Assembly: GCF_921293875.1 (NCBI RefSeq)
Contig: NZ_CAKLDI010000001.1
Location: 310,001 to 374,000 of the forward strand
From: Vibrio stylophorae
GTDB taxonomy: Bacteria > Pseudomonadota > Gammaproteobacteria > Enterobacterales > Vibrionaceae
Direction of reading: 5' to 3'
Length of the DNA stretch: 64,000 nucleotides
Shown here in pieces: positions 8,471 through 17,921 of the stretch. Position 1 is the first letter of the stretch. Each line of letters starts with the position of its first letter. The notes beneath the pieces were generated by a model. That model was not told the origin of the DNA and did not search any database. It saw only the letters and a list, made by a program, of their open reading frames with translations. The position numbers and the translations under genes were made by a program.

Positions 8471-8512
8471 TCTAGAGCTGAATGTCTAGATTTGAATGTT
8501 TGGATCTGAGTG
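8471..8512. repeat. Three tandem copies of a 14-bp unit downstream of cca
   Basis: TCTAGAGCTGAATG (8471-8484), TCTAGATTTGAATG (8485-8498) and TTTGGATCTGAGTG (8499-8512) are head-to-tail copies at an exact 14-bp period, ending 8 bp from the cca stop codon. They look like a short tandem duplication that has since diverged. Confidence 0.65.
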
Positions 8513-8520
8513 TGAGCGGC

Positions 8521-9759
8521 TTAAGCTTTAAAAGCTTGCATGCTTTCAATCAATGGCGCTAGCACTTGCGCGCGCTTGGTATTGAGTGCATCACGTATGG
8601 CGGCGCCTTTGATCCCTTGTGCAATGATCATCTGAACATCCACTTGCGCGGCTAATTCAAATGCTTGTTTGAGCCACGTGGCCTGTGGATAGGGTTCGTT
8701 CTCAAAGCCCAAACGCCCCGCATGATCTGCGGAGCAGGCAATGGCGAGTTGTGCTACGCGCTCAGGTTTTCGCCATGCGTCGAGTTGATTCAATAGTGCA
8801 ATGATCGCTTCGCCCGATAAATGAGCCAGCTGATGCACTTGGCCATGCAGAGCGCACACTTGCAGCGCAAGATCGCGATATTGTGCTGGCACCTTAATGC
8901 GTTGGCATAGATTTTTGACCAGAGCCACGCCTGCTTGCTCATGCTCAGGATGGCGCGGCAGCGCATCGGCAGCGGTGAGTCCTTTGCCTAAATCATGCAG
9001 CTGCGCGGCAAAGCGAATACAAGGATCATCGGTGAGTTTAGCGGCTTGCTTGGCCACCATGAGCATATGTACGCCGCAATCAATTTCTGGATGCGAGCTC
9101 GCCGATTGCGGGACGCCAAAGAGCGCATCCATTTCAGGCAATAAAATCGCCAGTGCGCCGCAATCGCGTAGTACTTGCAAAAATACCTCAGGTGATGGTG
9201 TGGTGAGGGCACGTTGCCACTCTTGCCAAACCCGTTCGGCAGTGAGGTGGTTGAGCTCTCCTGCGTTGCCCATTTGACGCATCAATTGCAGGGTTTCATC
9301 GGCAATGGTGAAACCTAGGTGAGCAAAACGCGCCGCAAAGCGAGCAACGCGCAATACGCGTAGTGGATCTTCACTAAAAGCTGCGGAGACATGGCGTAAA
9401 ATACCTTGTTTAAGATCCTGCTGACCACCGTAAGGATCGATCAAGCTGCCATCATCGGCTTGGGCCATGGCATTAATGGTGAGATCGCGACGCAGTAGAT
9501 CTTCTTCGAGCGTGACATCGGGCGCGCTGTAGCAGATAAAGCCTTTATAGCCATGGCCAGATTTGCGTTCGGTGCGCGCCAGTGCGTATTCTTCTTTGGT
9601 TTTTGGATGCAAAAATACCGGGAAATCTTGGCCCACGGTTTGGTAGCCTTGAGCAAGCATTGCCTCTGGTGTCGCACCAACCACAACCCAGTCTTTGTCT
9701 TTTGCTGCAATGCCAAGTAATTGGTCGCGAACTGCGCCGCCAACAAGGTAAATTTGCAT
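8521..9759 (-). CDS. cca: Multifunctional CCA-adding enzyme
   Basis: Adds and repairs the 3' CCA end of tRNAs without a template. The 412-residue gammaproteobacterial type carries a C-terminal HD domain with phosphohydrolase activity. Visible are [11 protein letters not shown] (residues 6-16), the catalytic Asp21 and Asp23 in the DKDW segment, [10 protein letters not shown], and the HD motif in [11 protein letters not shown]. Length matches the E. coli enzyme (412). It is divergent from the GspA-like gene. In E. coli cca also neighbours ygiM and uppP, so the order is conserved apart from the genes inserted here. Confidence 0.96.
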   Translation of the reverse strand: MQIYLVGGAVRDQLLGIAAKDKDWVVVGATPEAMLAQGYQTVGQDFPVFLHPKTKEEYALARTERKSGHGYKGFICYSAPDVTLEEDLLRRDLTINAMAQADDGSLIDPYGGQQDLKQGILRHVSAAFSEDPLRVLRVARFAARFAHLGFTIADETLQLMRQMGNAGELNHLTAERVWQEWQRALTTPSPEVFLQVLRDCGALAILLPEMDALFGVPQSASSHPEIDCGVHMLMVAKQAAKLTDDPCIRFAAQLHDLGKGLTAADALPRHPEHEQAGVALVKNLCQRIKVPAQYRDLALQVCALHGQVHQLAHLSGEAIIALLNQLDAWRKPERVAQLAIACSADHAGRLGFENEPYPQATWLKQAFELAAQVDVQMIIAQGIKGAAIRDALNTKRAQVLAPLIESMQAFKA

Positions 9760-9865
9760 TCACTTACTCCATATCTTTTAACTGCACCCAAGCATACCTT
9801 GCTAAGACTTTACATTCGAGTGTGTGCTGAGTAACGTGTCGACAGTTTTGTCATCGGATGTCGTC

Positions 9866-12178
9866 ATGTATCAGGATTATTATCAGCTCAAAGAGCTCCC
9901 TTTTACCATCGTCCCCAATGCTCGATTTGTCTTTTTAAGCGCGCGTCACCGTGAAGCTTTGCACCAGCTTACCTCAGGTTTGGCTAATGGCGGTGGTTTA
10001 GGACTGCTTACGGGCGAGGTGGGAACCGGGAAAACCACTGTGGCACGCCTGTTGATGACCAAGCTGGATAAAGAAGCGCAAATTGGCATGCTGCTCAATC
10101 CAACATTGACAGTGGAAGAGCTGCTGACCGACATCTGTAAAGCCTTTGATATTGAATGCCCAAGTCCGGTGACGATTAAAGAGCGTACGGACTTAATTTA
10201 CGATCATTTGATGGCCAACCATGAGGCGGGTAAGCAAAGCCTATTATTGGTCGATGAAGCGCAGCATCTACTGCCACAAGTACTTGAGCAGCTTCGTTTG
10301 CTCACCAATTTAGAAACGGATCAGCACAAGCTATTAAAAGTGGTGCTGATTGGTCAGCCAGAATTGCAGCATCTGCTGCAGCATGAAAGTTTACGTCAGC
10401 TCGCGCAGCGTATTACGGCGCGATACCACTTGATGCCGCTCACCACCAATGAAGTGGGGCAATATATTCGCCACCGTCTGGATGTGGCCGGCGCTATGCG
10501 TCCGCTTTTTGATCAGCGCGCCATTGATGTCTTTGCCAAGGCGACCAGCGGTGTGCCACGTTTGATTAACCTGTGTTGCGATAAAGCACTACAGCTCGCG
10601 CAGCAACGCAGTTTGATGACAGTGGATCGTCCCACGGCAGTGCGCGCTTGCCAAGAGGTGCTAGAGTGGCAAACCGCCAGTGTGGACCAAAAAGCGCTGC
10701 GCGCAACGCAGCGCCGTAATCGCATCGCTAAATTGACCTTGAGCTTAGCGGCCTTGGGTGTTGCTGCTTGGGCCTTTGCGCCGCGTTTACAGCAATTGAT
10801 GGATGCGCGTTTGCCTGCCGCGAGTCCGGCATCTGCGGTGGCATCGACACCTGCAACTTCAATACCAGCTTCAGCGCCACATTCGACCCTATCCTCGACG
10901 CCGGGTGAGGATGCTTTTGCGCGTTTACAGCAAGTAGATTCGACGGGTGTGAATGGCCATAGCGTGGAAATGGCGGTGGCAAGCGAGTCTGAACGAGCAC
11001 AACTGGCCAAGGCGATTGAGCAAAGTCGTAATCAAGAGCGCGCCTTTATTCATCTTTATGAAACTTGGGGCTACCAAGTTTTTCCTCGTGAAGCCAAATG
11101 TAGCTCGGCGGATCGCGCTGGCTTACATTGCTATAAAGGTGAAAGTAATCTTGATCTGCTTTCGCGACTCAATCGACCGGTGATTTTGACCCTGCAAGAT
11201 GATCGCTATATCCCATATTATGCGGTGCTTTATCGTCAATGGCCTGATAGCTATGAGTTGCTGGTGGGTGATATTGCCATTCGTGTGACTAAGTCTTGGC
11301 TGCAGCAATATTGGCGTGGTGATATGGTCACCCTATGGCGTCCGCCAGAAGGCGGCGCGCGTAGTATTCGCTATGGCCAACGTGGTGAGCGCGTGCAATG
11401 GCTCGATGGCGCATTGCAAGAGTGGTTGGGAATTAAGGATCTGAGCATCGAGCGCTTTGATCAAACCTTGCTTGCCCGTGTCAGACAGTTCCAAGAAGCC
11501 AATGGTTTGGCACCTGATGGTGTGGCTGGGCCGGAAACCTTGATGATGCTTGATGCTGCGTTGAAATTGCCGGGGCCAACACTGCGTCCGGTGGCTTCTC
11601 GCGATAAAGCGCCAAAACCAGCATGGACTGAGCCAAAATTGGTGACCTTTAGTGTAATGCCGATGCCGACGTTCTTTGCTGAGCCTTTAGCGCCAAAAGC
11701 TGAAAATGAGTACAGCAATTTAACGCCAGAAATTGTGGCTGAGCCTGCGGCAAAGAAAAAACCGACTAAGCCAACCGCATCGCCAGAAAAGGTGAAAACG
11801 GCATCTGTGAATCAACAAAGCGAAGATCTGAACCTTGATGAGATTGACTACTCATCGATGTCACCTGAGCTGGCCGCGCAACTTCGCGAGGCGGTGGCCG
11901 CAACCGCAGATGATGAACCCATGGGCTCTGTCACTCAGCCTTTAGAGAAGCTACCGAATGCCTTACGTCGACAGTTACCGCCGCTGAATTTTCAAACCCA
12001 TTTGTATGCCTCTAATCCTGAGCGCCGTTGGGTGAAGGTCAATGATGTGGAAGTGCGTCAAGGTGAGATGATTGCGCCCAATTTAAAGCTGGTGGCTATC
12101 GAGCCACGTAGCGTGGTGCTGCAATACAACGATGTGCGCTTCTCAATGCCGGCGCTGTCTGAATGGGCGGGCGAATAA
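9866..12178 (+). CDS. GspA-GspB (ExeA-ExeB) fusion protein for type II secretion secretin assembly
   Basis: A 770-residue protein. The N-terminal AAA+ ATPase has Walker A GEVGTGKTT and Walker B LLLVDEAQHL. A single membrane segment lies near residues 285-305. A periplasmic part contains a C39-like region (Cys in EAKCSSADRAGLHC) and a peptidoglycan-binding domain (VRQFQEANGLAPDGVAGPET). A low-complexity Pro/Lys linker leads to a GspB C-terminal domain of about 65 residues (VKVNDVEVRQGEMIAPNLKL). ExeA and ExeB of Aeromonas form a complex that binds peptidoglycan and places the ExeD secretin. Start choice: homology begins at ATG 9866; an in-frame GTG at 9824 would add 14 residues. No other gsp genes are adjacent. 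Confidence 0.85.
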   Translation: MYQDYYQLKELPFTIVPNARFVFLSARHREALHQLTSGLANGGGLGLLTGEVGTGKTTVARLLMTKLDKEAQIGMLLNPTLTVEELLTDICKAFDIECPSPVTIKERTDLIYDHLMANHEAGKQSLLLVDEAQHLLPQVLEQLRLLTNLETDQHKLLKVVLIGQPELQHLLQHESLRQLAQRITARYHLMPLTTNEVGQYIRHRLDVAGAMRPLFDQRAIDVFAKATSGVPRLINLCCDKALQLAQQRSLMTVDRPTAVRACQEVLEWQTASVDQKALRATQRRNRIAKLTLSLAALGVAAWAFAPRLQQLMDARLPAASPASAVASTPATSIPASAPHSTLSSTPGEDAFARLQQVDSTGVNGHSVEMAVASESERAQLAKAIEQSRNQERAFIHLYETWGYQVFPREAKCSSADRAGLHCYKGESNLDLLSRLNRPVILTLQDDRYIPYYAVLYRQWPDSYELLVGDIAIRVTKSWLQQYWRGDMVTLWRPPEGGARSIRYGQRGERVQWLDGALQEWLGIKDLSIERFDQTLLARVRQFQEANGLAPDGVAGPETLMMLDAALKLPGPTLRPVASRDKAPKPAWTEPKLVTFSVMPMPTFFAEPLAPKAENEYSNLTPEIVAEPAAKKKPTKPTASPEKVKTASVNQQSEDLNLDEIDYSSMSPELAAQLREAVAATADDEPMGSVTQPLEKLPNALRRQLPPLNFQTHLYASNPERRWVKVNDVEVRQGEMIAPNLKLVAIEPRSVVLQYNDVRFSMPALSEWAGE

Positions 12179-12247
12179 AAAGGATTCTGCGCTAGGCGCT
12201 TGCGCGACAAAAGCGTAGCGACAGAAAATAGCCAGGAAACGAGCCAT

Positions 12248-12276
12248 AAAAAAGACCGCATTAGGCGGTCTTTTTT
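12248..12276 (+). terminator. Bidirectional terminator between gspAB and ygiM
   Basis: A GACCGC/GCGGTC stem with a short ATTAG loop is flanked by six A residues and six T residues, between convergent genes. Confidence 0.88.
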
Positions 12277-12300
12277 ATGGTCAATTGCTTGCGCTGTTGC

Positions 12301-12909
12301 TTACATCCAACGGTCTTTTTTGCGACGACTTGGAACCAAGTGTGGCAATAGCAAACCAAGAATCAGACCAAGGCCTGCAACCATGGCGCCATAGGTAAAC
12401 CAACGCATCAATAGATCATCTTTTTGCGTGTCGATTTTCGCTTGTAGCTCGCGAATCATCGCTTGGTCAGCGCTAAGCTGATCATTGAGCTCAAGGTTGC
12501 GGGCTTCTAAATCTTTAATGGTGAGTTTGTACTGCTCAACTGCGGTGGTGAGGCCTGAGGTTTTCACCTTCGCTTGTTCATTGGCTTGTGCCAATGTCTC
12601 TTTCACTTCAGTCAATTCAGTTTCAAGTGCACCAAAGCGTGCCTTGTAGCTTGGTTGTTTGCTGACAAACTTGCTCTCTACCCAGCCTTCGTGGCCTTTG
12701 CCATCACGAACTTTGGTGTAGCCCGCTGCACCGTTGACGCTCAGAATCGTCACTTTGGTACCCGCATCAATGGCGCCAGTAATACGATATTCCGTACCCG
12801 GACCGCGGTGCATATAGGTATAGAGATCATCTGAAATGTAACGAGGTGAGGCTTGCGCTGGTGCAATCGCTGCAAAGCTGAATACAAGCAGAGCTAGTAG
12901 CTTTTTCAC
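12301..12909 (-). CDS. ygiM: SH3 domain-containing membrane protein YgiM (TIGR04211 type)
   Basis: A 202-residue envelope protein. It has a cleavable signal peptide (MKKLLALLVFSFAAIAPAQA), a bacterial SH3 domain at about 22-85 (YTYMHRGPGTEYRITGAI and GHEGWVESKFVS), a coiled coil of about 75 residues and a C-terminal membrane helix (MVAGLGLILGLLLPHL). The molecule would sit in the periplasm anchored at its C-terminus, with a basic cytoplasmic tail. It is the neighbour of cca in E. coli too. Its function is unsettled; SH3b domains often bind peptidoglycan or proteins. Confidence 0.9.
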   Translation of the reverse strand: MKKLLALLVFSFAAIAPAQASPRYISDDLYTYMHRGPGTEYRITGAIDAGTKVTILSVNGAAGYTKVRDGKGHEGWVESKFVSKQPSYKARFGALETELTEVKETLAQANEQAKVKTSGLTTAVEQYKLTIKDLEARNLELNDQLSADQAMIRELQAKIDTQKDDLLMRWFTYGAMVAGLGLILGLLLPHLVPSRRKKDRWM

Positions 12910-13032
12910 TGTGTGTTCCTTAATGACGAATTGATGCCCAAGGGGCTCAGACGGGAAATATTAGCAGGTTCGAGATGTGGTGCAATCAACAAGGGAGCCC
13001 GTAGGCTCCCTAAATGAGAGGTCAGCCCAGAA

Positions 13033-14304
13033 TTAGGCCATCACTGCGGACATAATTTCGTAGAAAACTACGGCCAGTAATGCGCCTGCAGGCAGGGTAA
13101 CCACCCAAGATGCCACGATATTACGCACCACGCCCATGTTTAGGGCTGCGATACCGCGAGCAAAACCAACACCGAGAATCGCACCCACAAGTGTTTGTGT
13201 GGTTGAGATTGGCAAACCAGTACCAGATGCCAATACCACAGTTGATGCGGTGGCAAGCTGGGCAGCAAAGCCGCGGCTTGGGGTGAGTTCAGTAATGCCT
13301 GTACCAACAGTTGCCATGACTTTATGGCCAAGGGTCGCAAGACCAACAACGATACCCACACCACCCAAAGGTAGAATCCACCAAGCGATGGTTGATGTAG
13401 CTGTTAGCTCACCCATGTGCTCAACGGTTGAAACCACTGCAGACAATGGACCAATCGCGTTTGCAACGTCGTTTGAACCATGCGCAAAAGCCATGGCACA
13501 AGCGGTGATCACCATCAACACGCTAAAGATTTGCTCAACGCCAGCAAAGCCGTTGTCATCTTTTGAGGTCGCCGTGGTGTTCTTGTATTTCTTCGCGATA
13601 TACAGATAACCACCCACCATGACCAACGCTGAAATGATTGCAGAGCAAACAAATGCTTCATTGGTGGTGAGGTGAAGACCAACGTGTTTCAAACCCTTCT
13701 TGATGGTTACCATTGCAATCACCATGGTGGTGATAAACATGTAAACAGGGACAAAACGTTTAGCGTTAATCAGTGGCTTGTCGGTATCAAAAATGAGGCG
13801 CTGGGCGCTAACAAAAATGATATAAGCAAAGATACCTGAGATGGCAGGCGTAATCAGCCAGCTACCTACGATGCCTTGAACTGAGCTCCAGTCCACAGCT
13901 TCTGTACCTACGGCCACACATGCAAAACCGATGATTGCACCGATGATGGAGTGAGTCGTTGATACAGGCCAACCCATATAGGATGCAACGATCAACCAAG
14001 TACCAGCGGCCAATAGTGCAGACATCATGCCGTAAACCAAGACTTCTGGTTTATCCGCAAAAAGTGCAACGTCAATGACACCCTTACGGATGGTATCTGT
14101 CACTTCACCGCCTGCAAGGTATGCCCCTGCGAACTCAAAGATCATGGCAACGATAATGGCTTGTTTCACCGTCAGCGCTTTTGAGCCGACCGAAGTACCC
14201 ATTGCGTTTGCCACGTCATTGGCACCGATACCAACCGCCATCAGAAAACCAAAGATAGCGGCAGTGATAATAATCCAGGTGCCGTAATGCTGTAGAATTT
14301 CCAT
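13033..14304 (-). CDS. Inorganic phosphate transporter, Pit family
   Basis: Low-affinity metal-phosphate:proton symporter in the inner membrane. The 423-residue protein has about ten membrane segments and the duplicated Pit signature, GANDVANAMGTSVGSKAL near residue 26 and HGSNDVANAIGPLSAVV in the second half. Its upstream neighbour, 27 bp away in the same operon, is the DUF47/PhoU-like protein commonly paired with Pit transporters. Assignment as PitA is by family only, so no gene symbol is given. Confidence 0.93.
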   Translation of the reverse strand: MEILQHYGTWIIITAAIFGFLMAVGIGANDVANAMGTSVGSKALTVKQAIIVAMIFEFAGAYLAGGEVTDTIRKGVIDVALFADKPEVLVYGMMSALLAAGTWLIVASYMGWPVSTTHSIIGAIIGFACVAVGTEAVDWSSVQGIVGSWLITPAISGIFAYIIFVSAQRLIFDTDKPLINAKRFVPVYMFITTMVIAMVTIKKGLKHVGLHLTTNEAFVCSAIISALVMVGGYLYIAKKYKNTTATSKDDNGFAGVEQIFSVLMVITACAMAFAHGSNDVANAIGPLSAVVSTVEHMGELTATSTIAWWILPLGGVGIVVGLATLGHKVMATVGTGITELTPSRGFAAQLATASTVVLASGTGLPISTTQTLVGAILGVGFARGIAALNMGVVRNIVASWVVTLPAGALLAVVFYEIMSAVMA

Positions 14305-14331
14305 TGTTCAACCTTGTGAATAAATTCGCGC

Positions 14332-15012
14332 TTATGAGCGAGACAACATCAGCTCTAAGCGCGAGCCTACACGGAGTGCTTGGTCAGCAATGGCACCGAC
14401 CCACTCAAGAATTTTATACAAGAACATCACATCAACAGGATTGTAGTCTTGTTCTACCGCCATTAATTGTTGGCGTAGTCCAATCTGCATACTGTCAGTG
14501 TCATCTTCAATGAGATCAAGTTGATTGATCATCTCAGCAACAAGTGTCACTTCACGGCCTTTAAAGCCGGTTTCAAGAAGCTCATCGAGTTCGTTAATAA
14601 CAAGGCGTGCTTGTGCAGCAGCATCAATACAACGAATCAAATAAGCTTCAAAATTTTCAGTGAGTGCTTCTGGCACTTGCAAACGACGACCCAATACACG
14701 ACCCGCGATATCTTTAGAGAGATTCGCAAGTTTGTCTTGTTGCGTCAAAAGGCTAAGAAAATCAGTGCGGTCCACAGGCATAAATAGGCCACGTGGCAGC
14801 TTGAGGCGAATTTCGCGTTTCAGTACGTCTGCGTCTTTCTCCAATTGAGAGATCTGCTCACGTAGTTGAGCGGCTTTATCCCAGTCGTTTTCAGCGCAAG
14901 CTTCAAAGAATGGAACGAGTAACTCACAACATTCATGGACTTTGGTCACATGACGTTGCAGCGGTTTAATTGGGGACTTTGCAAAGAGTCCCATAATAGT
15001 ATTTACTGGCAT
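14332..15012 (-). CDS. DUF47 (TIGR00153) PhoU-like accessory protein of the Pit transporter
   Basis: A 226-residue all-helical protein resembling PhoU. It begins MPVNTIMGLFAKSPIKPLQR, the conserved N-terminus of the TIGR00153 family, which decides the start at 15012. The open frame extends 32 codons further upstream, but that part is not family-like. The Glu/Asp-rich helices (LRQQLMAVEQDYNPVDVMF) are typical of metal-binding PhoU bundles. Operon context with the Pit gene indicates control of phosphate uptake, as described for DUF47-Pit pairs in other bacteria. Confidence 0.9.
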   Translation of the reverse strand: MPVNTIMGLFAKSPIKPLQRHVTKVHECCELLVPFFEACAENDWDKAAQLREQISQLEKDADVLKREIRLKLPRGLFMPVDRTDFLSLLTQQDKLANLSKDIAGRVLGRRLQVPEALTENFEAYLIRCIDAAAQARLVINELDELLETGFKGREVTLVAEMINQLDLIEDDTDSMQIGLRQQLMAVEQDYNPVDVMFLYKILEWVGAIADQALRVGSRLELMLSRS

Positions 15013-15197
15013 AATCGGATAACACCTTTGTGGCGAAACCTTAAGCGATAGTAATCGTGAGGCCGAATGGTATCGAATCGTGACGACAAAAGAAACACTT
15101 TTGCTCAAGTTTGCTTTACCAGATTTTTTGCCAATTTTTTGTGCTGTTTTCGACGATCATACTGGCTTTTTAAGCCCCTTTAGTTACGGAACTGATT

Positions 15198-16733
15198 ATG
15201 GAAACTGAGATAGAACTTAAGTTTTTCGTCTCACCTGATATTACTGAATCTCTTTATACCTTTCTTGAGAATGGCTCATCTTTAGGGCACAAAGTACTGC
15301 AACAGCGCTGTCGCATGCTGGGGAACGTTTATTTTGATACCCCAGATCATCTGCTACGTCAGCATGATATTGGCCTGCGCGTTCGTCGTTATGATGACGT
15401 TTATGTACAAACCGTGAAAACCGCTGGCCGTGTAGTGGCAGGTTTACACCAACGTCCCGAATACAATGCTGAATTGGATGATGCAACACCAGATTTGAGC
15501 TTGGTGGATGCCACCGCATGGCCTGAAGACCTTGATATTGACGCACTCGCGCAGCAAATTAGCCCACTATTTAGTACGGATTTTGAGCGCCAGCAGTGGC
15601 TGCTCGGTATGCCTGATGGCAGCCAAATCGAAGTGGCGCTGGATCAAGGCCAAGTGACCAGTGGCGATTTAAGCGACCCGATTTGTGAGTTGGAGCTTGA
15701 GCTTAAATCTGGCCAAACCGATGCGCTATTTACCTTGGCGCGAGAATTTTGCCAACTCGGTGCCATGCGCTTGGGCAACCTAAGTAAAGCGGCTCGCGGC
15801 TATCGACTCGCTACGAATTATCAAGGCGATGCCATTTATGAGTTGCCTTCTATTGCGCTGACGGATAGCACCGCCATTGAAGAAACCTTTGTACGTAATA
15901 TAGAAGCGGCACTGGAGCATTGGCATCATCATGAACAGATCTATACCGAACGTTTTGAGCATCAAGCTTTAGAACAAATTAGCCAAGCCATCTGCTTTAT
16001 TCGTCAGCAACTAGCGGTTTTTGGTGAGGTGATTCCACGTCGAGCCAGCGCTATTTTGCGTCAAGAGTTTGAATGGCTTGAAGGTGAGCTCAGTTGGTTA
16101 CAGCAAGCCAATCAGATCGATTTTCTATTGGAAGATCGCGCGAGTGTGCTGCGTAAGCTCAATGCGCATAAACAGTTGCAGGATATTTTGGCTGAATACG
16201 CAGCCAATGAATTGCCATCGCAAGAAGAGATGTTGGCACTGCTCAACTCCTCACGCTATTGCGGATTGCTGCTGGATTTAAGTCGCTGGCTACTGTCGCG
16301 CGGTTGGCAGCCTTTCCTTGATGACAAAGCACGCCAGCGTTTGGCAAGCCCAGTGAAACCTTTTGCGGATGAGGCGCTGACCCAAGCATGGCATACTCTG
16401 CGCGCACAATTTGGCGAAGAGATCGTGCTTGATCGCAATGGCTATCAGCAGCAAGCGCGATTATTGAGCCGTAATTTACTCACGGGTGTCGCTTTTGCTG
16501 ATCTCTATGACAGTAAGTGGCGCCAAGTCTTTCGTGACCCATGGCGTGATCTATTGCTTGGCGTTGAAGAGATCAGCATTATCGATTTGCTCAACGAGCA
16601 TAAGCGGGATCTTGAAGAGGAAGACTGTTTGCAGTTTGAAAAATGGATTGAGCGTAAAGAAAGTTATCTACTTTATGCCATGGAGCAAACCCGTGCCATG
16701 GCGCTCTCCATGGAGCCTTACTGGGAACATTAA
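15198..16733 (+). CDS. ygiF: Inorganic triphosphatase YgiF (CYTH and CHAD domains)
   Basis: Hydrolyses inorganic tripolyphosphate. The 511-residue protein begins with the CYTH signature METEIELKF and the strand-rich tunnel domain (residues 1-205; VYFDTPDHLLRQHDIGLRVR). A helical CHAD domain follows (about 225-500), a module linked to polyphosphate binding. It comes shortly before glnE, as in E. coli, although a channel and a chemoreceptor gene are inserted here. Its position beside the phosphate-transport pair fits a phosphate or polyphosphate theme, but that link is inference. Confidence 0.93.
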   Translation: METEIELKFFVSPDITESLYTFLENGSSLGHKVLQQRCRMLGNVYFDTPDHLLRQHDIGLRVRRYDDVYVQTVKTAGRVVAGLHQRPEYNAELDDATPDLSLVDATAWPEDLDIDALAQQISPLFSTDFERQQWLLGMPDGSQIEVALDQGQVTSGDLSDPICELELELKSGQTDALFTLAREFCQLGAMRLGNLSKAARGYRLATNYQGDAIYELPSIALTDSTAIEETFVRNIEAALEHWHHHEQIYTERFEHQALEQISQAICFIRQQLAVFGEVIPRRASAILRQEFEWLEGELSWLQQANQIDFLLEDRASVLRKLNAHKQLQDILAEYAANELPSQEEMLALLNSSRYCGLLLDLSRWLLSRGWQPFLDDKARQRLASPVKPFADEALTQAWHTLRAQFGEEIVLDRNGYQQQARLLSRNLLTGVAFADLYDSKWRQVFRDPWRDLLLGVEEISIIDLLNEHKRDLEEEDCLQFEKWIERKESYLLYAMEQTRAMALSMEPYWEH

Positions 16734-16752
16734 GCCTGAAATGAAGGCCGAT

Positions 16753-16780
16753 AAAAAAGCGCTCAATGAGCGCTTTTTTT
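16753..16780 (+). terminator. Terminator between ygiF and the channel gene
   Basis: An AAAAGCGCTC/GAGCGCTTTT stem with an AAT loop; A- and T-runs on both sides let it serve both convergent genes. Confidence 0.92.
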
Positions 16781-16808
16781 GATTCAGACGGAAGGCTTGG
16801 GCGGTTGG

Positions 16809-17762
16809 TTAGTCAGGCGAATTTTTTGAGTCGACATTATTTGAACTTGGTTTGTTCTCTTTTGACGGTATCTGATTGTCGGACTCGTCTTTAGCTTTTT
16901 CGTTATCTTTATGTTCGTCTGGAGAGTCTGCAGTGACGGCATTGACTGTTAGGGGTTGTTCAGTCGATGCGGCTCGCTGAGTACTCTCGAATTGTTCGCT
17001 CATCTGATTTTCAAGGTGTTCCAATCTAGCCAATAGCGCTTGTTGCTGGGCTGCAATGGCTTTGCTGGTGGCTAAAATCTCTGCTTGCTGCTGATGAAAG
17101 GCTTCAATGGCTTGGCGTTGCTCACTGTCATCTTCGGCATTGATGGTGGCACTGATTAAACCTGAAATCATACCGAAAATACCCACACCGCCGACAATCA
17201 CCACCACGGCAATCACTTTACCGGCAAGCGAGACAGGGTAGTAATCACCGTAACCCACGGTGGAAACGGTAACAATGGCCCACCACAGTGCATCAATAGG
17301 CCCCGTAATATTAGCGCCTTCCACGCCGCGCTCCGCCATCAATACAAAGGTGGAGCCGACCGTAAGCTGAATGGTGAGTAGCAATAAAATAGAAGCCAAC
17401 GTCGTTTCACGGCGATGAGATTGAATGGATGTCAGTAGATCGCGCCCAGCGCGCAAAATACGAATCACCCGAAAAATTTGAAACACGCGCGCAAAACGAA
17501 GTGGTTCGATAATTGGTAGGCTCGCCATTAAATCGATCCAGTGGTGTTTCACATATTGGCCTTTATGTGGGGCTCGTGAAAAGTCCACAGCCCACTGAAA
17601 GAGGAAAATGCCACAGATAAAGGTGTCGAGCGCCAGTAATAATGGGTATGCCTCATGCTCGATGTTAAGAAACAAAATGGTGGTCACAATCCCAAGCGAA
17701 ATAAAACTTAAGATTAAGGTCAGTAAACTTAAGGGACGAACGTCATTGTTGATGGAAGCCAT
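16809..17762 (-). CDS. Voltage-gated-type potassium channel (ion transporter family)
   Basis: A 317-residue six-helix channel subunit. The potassium selectivity filter TVGYGD stands in TVSTVGYGDYYPVS. The S4-like segment has regularly spaced Arg (RVFQIFRVIRILRAGRDLL), which suggests voltage sensing. After the pore and the S6 helix (VVVIVGGVGIFGMISGLISA) comes a Gln-rich coiled coil (about 215-260) and a disordered, charged tail of about 55 residues rich in Ser, Asp, Glu and Lys. There is no RCK domain, so it is not a Kch homologue of the E. coli layout. It appears monocistronic. Confidence 0.9.
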   Translation of the reverse strand: MASINNDVRPLSLLTLILSFISLGIVTTILFLNIEHEAYPLLLALDTFICGIFLFQWAVDFSRAPHKGQYVKHHWIDLMASLPIIEPLRFARVFQIFRVIRILRAGRDLLTSIQSHRRETTLASILLLLTIQLTVGSTFVLMAERGVEGANITGPIDALWWAIVTVSTVGYGDYYPVSLAGKVIAVVVIVGGVGIFGMISGLISATINAEDDSEQRQAIEAFHQQQAEILATSKAIAAQQQALLARLEHLENQMSEQFESTQRAASTEQPLTVNAVTADSPDEHKDNEKAKDESDNQIPSKENKPSSNNVDSKNSPD

Positions 17763-17921
17763 ACTTTATCACTCTAAAGATTCCCATTTATTTGCCGATA
17801 TATATGATATTCAAAGAATAAGTGATCTTGCTCGCGCGTGATCTTGAAAAATACAGTTGTTTCATTTTATGTGCTGCAAGCCACGCCATGGTACAGCGCA
17901 TCGTTGTAACCGGGAGGCTTT

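Larger units (their letters stand above)
8131..8520. other. 390-bp intergenic region with two tandem repeat clusters
   Basis: No convincing open frame was found between cca and the nucleotidyltransferase gene. The region holds three imperfect copies of a 21-22 bp unit (8313-8368) and three imperfect copies of a 14-bp unit (8471-8512), listed separately. It lacks a clear intrinsic terminator for cca. The part near 8131-8160 should carry the promoter of the nucleotidyltransferase gene, but no strong boxes are visible. Confidence 0.6.

Noticed and set aside
10513-11010. A 165-codon open frame antisense to gspAB
   Set aside because: Ala/Arg/Cys/Ser-rich composition typical of a reverse-strand shadow of an Ala-rich linker.
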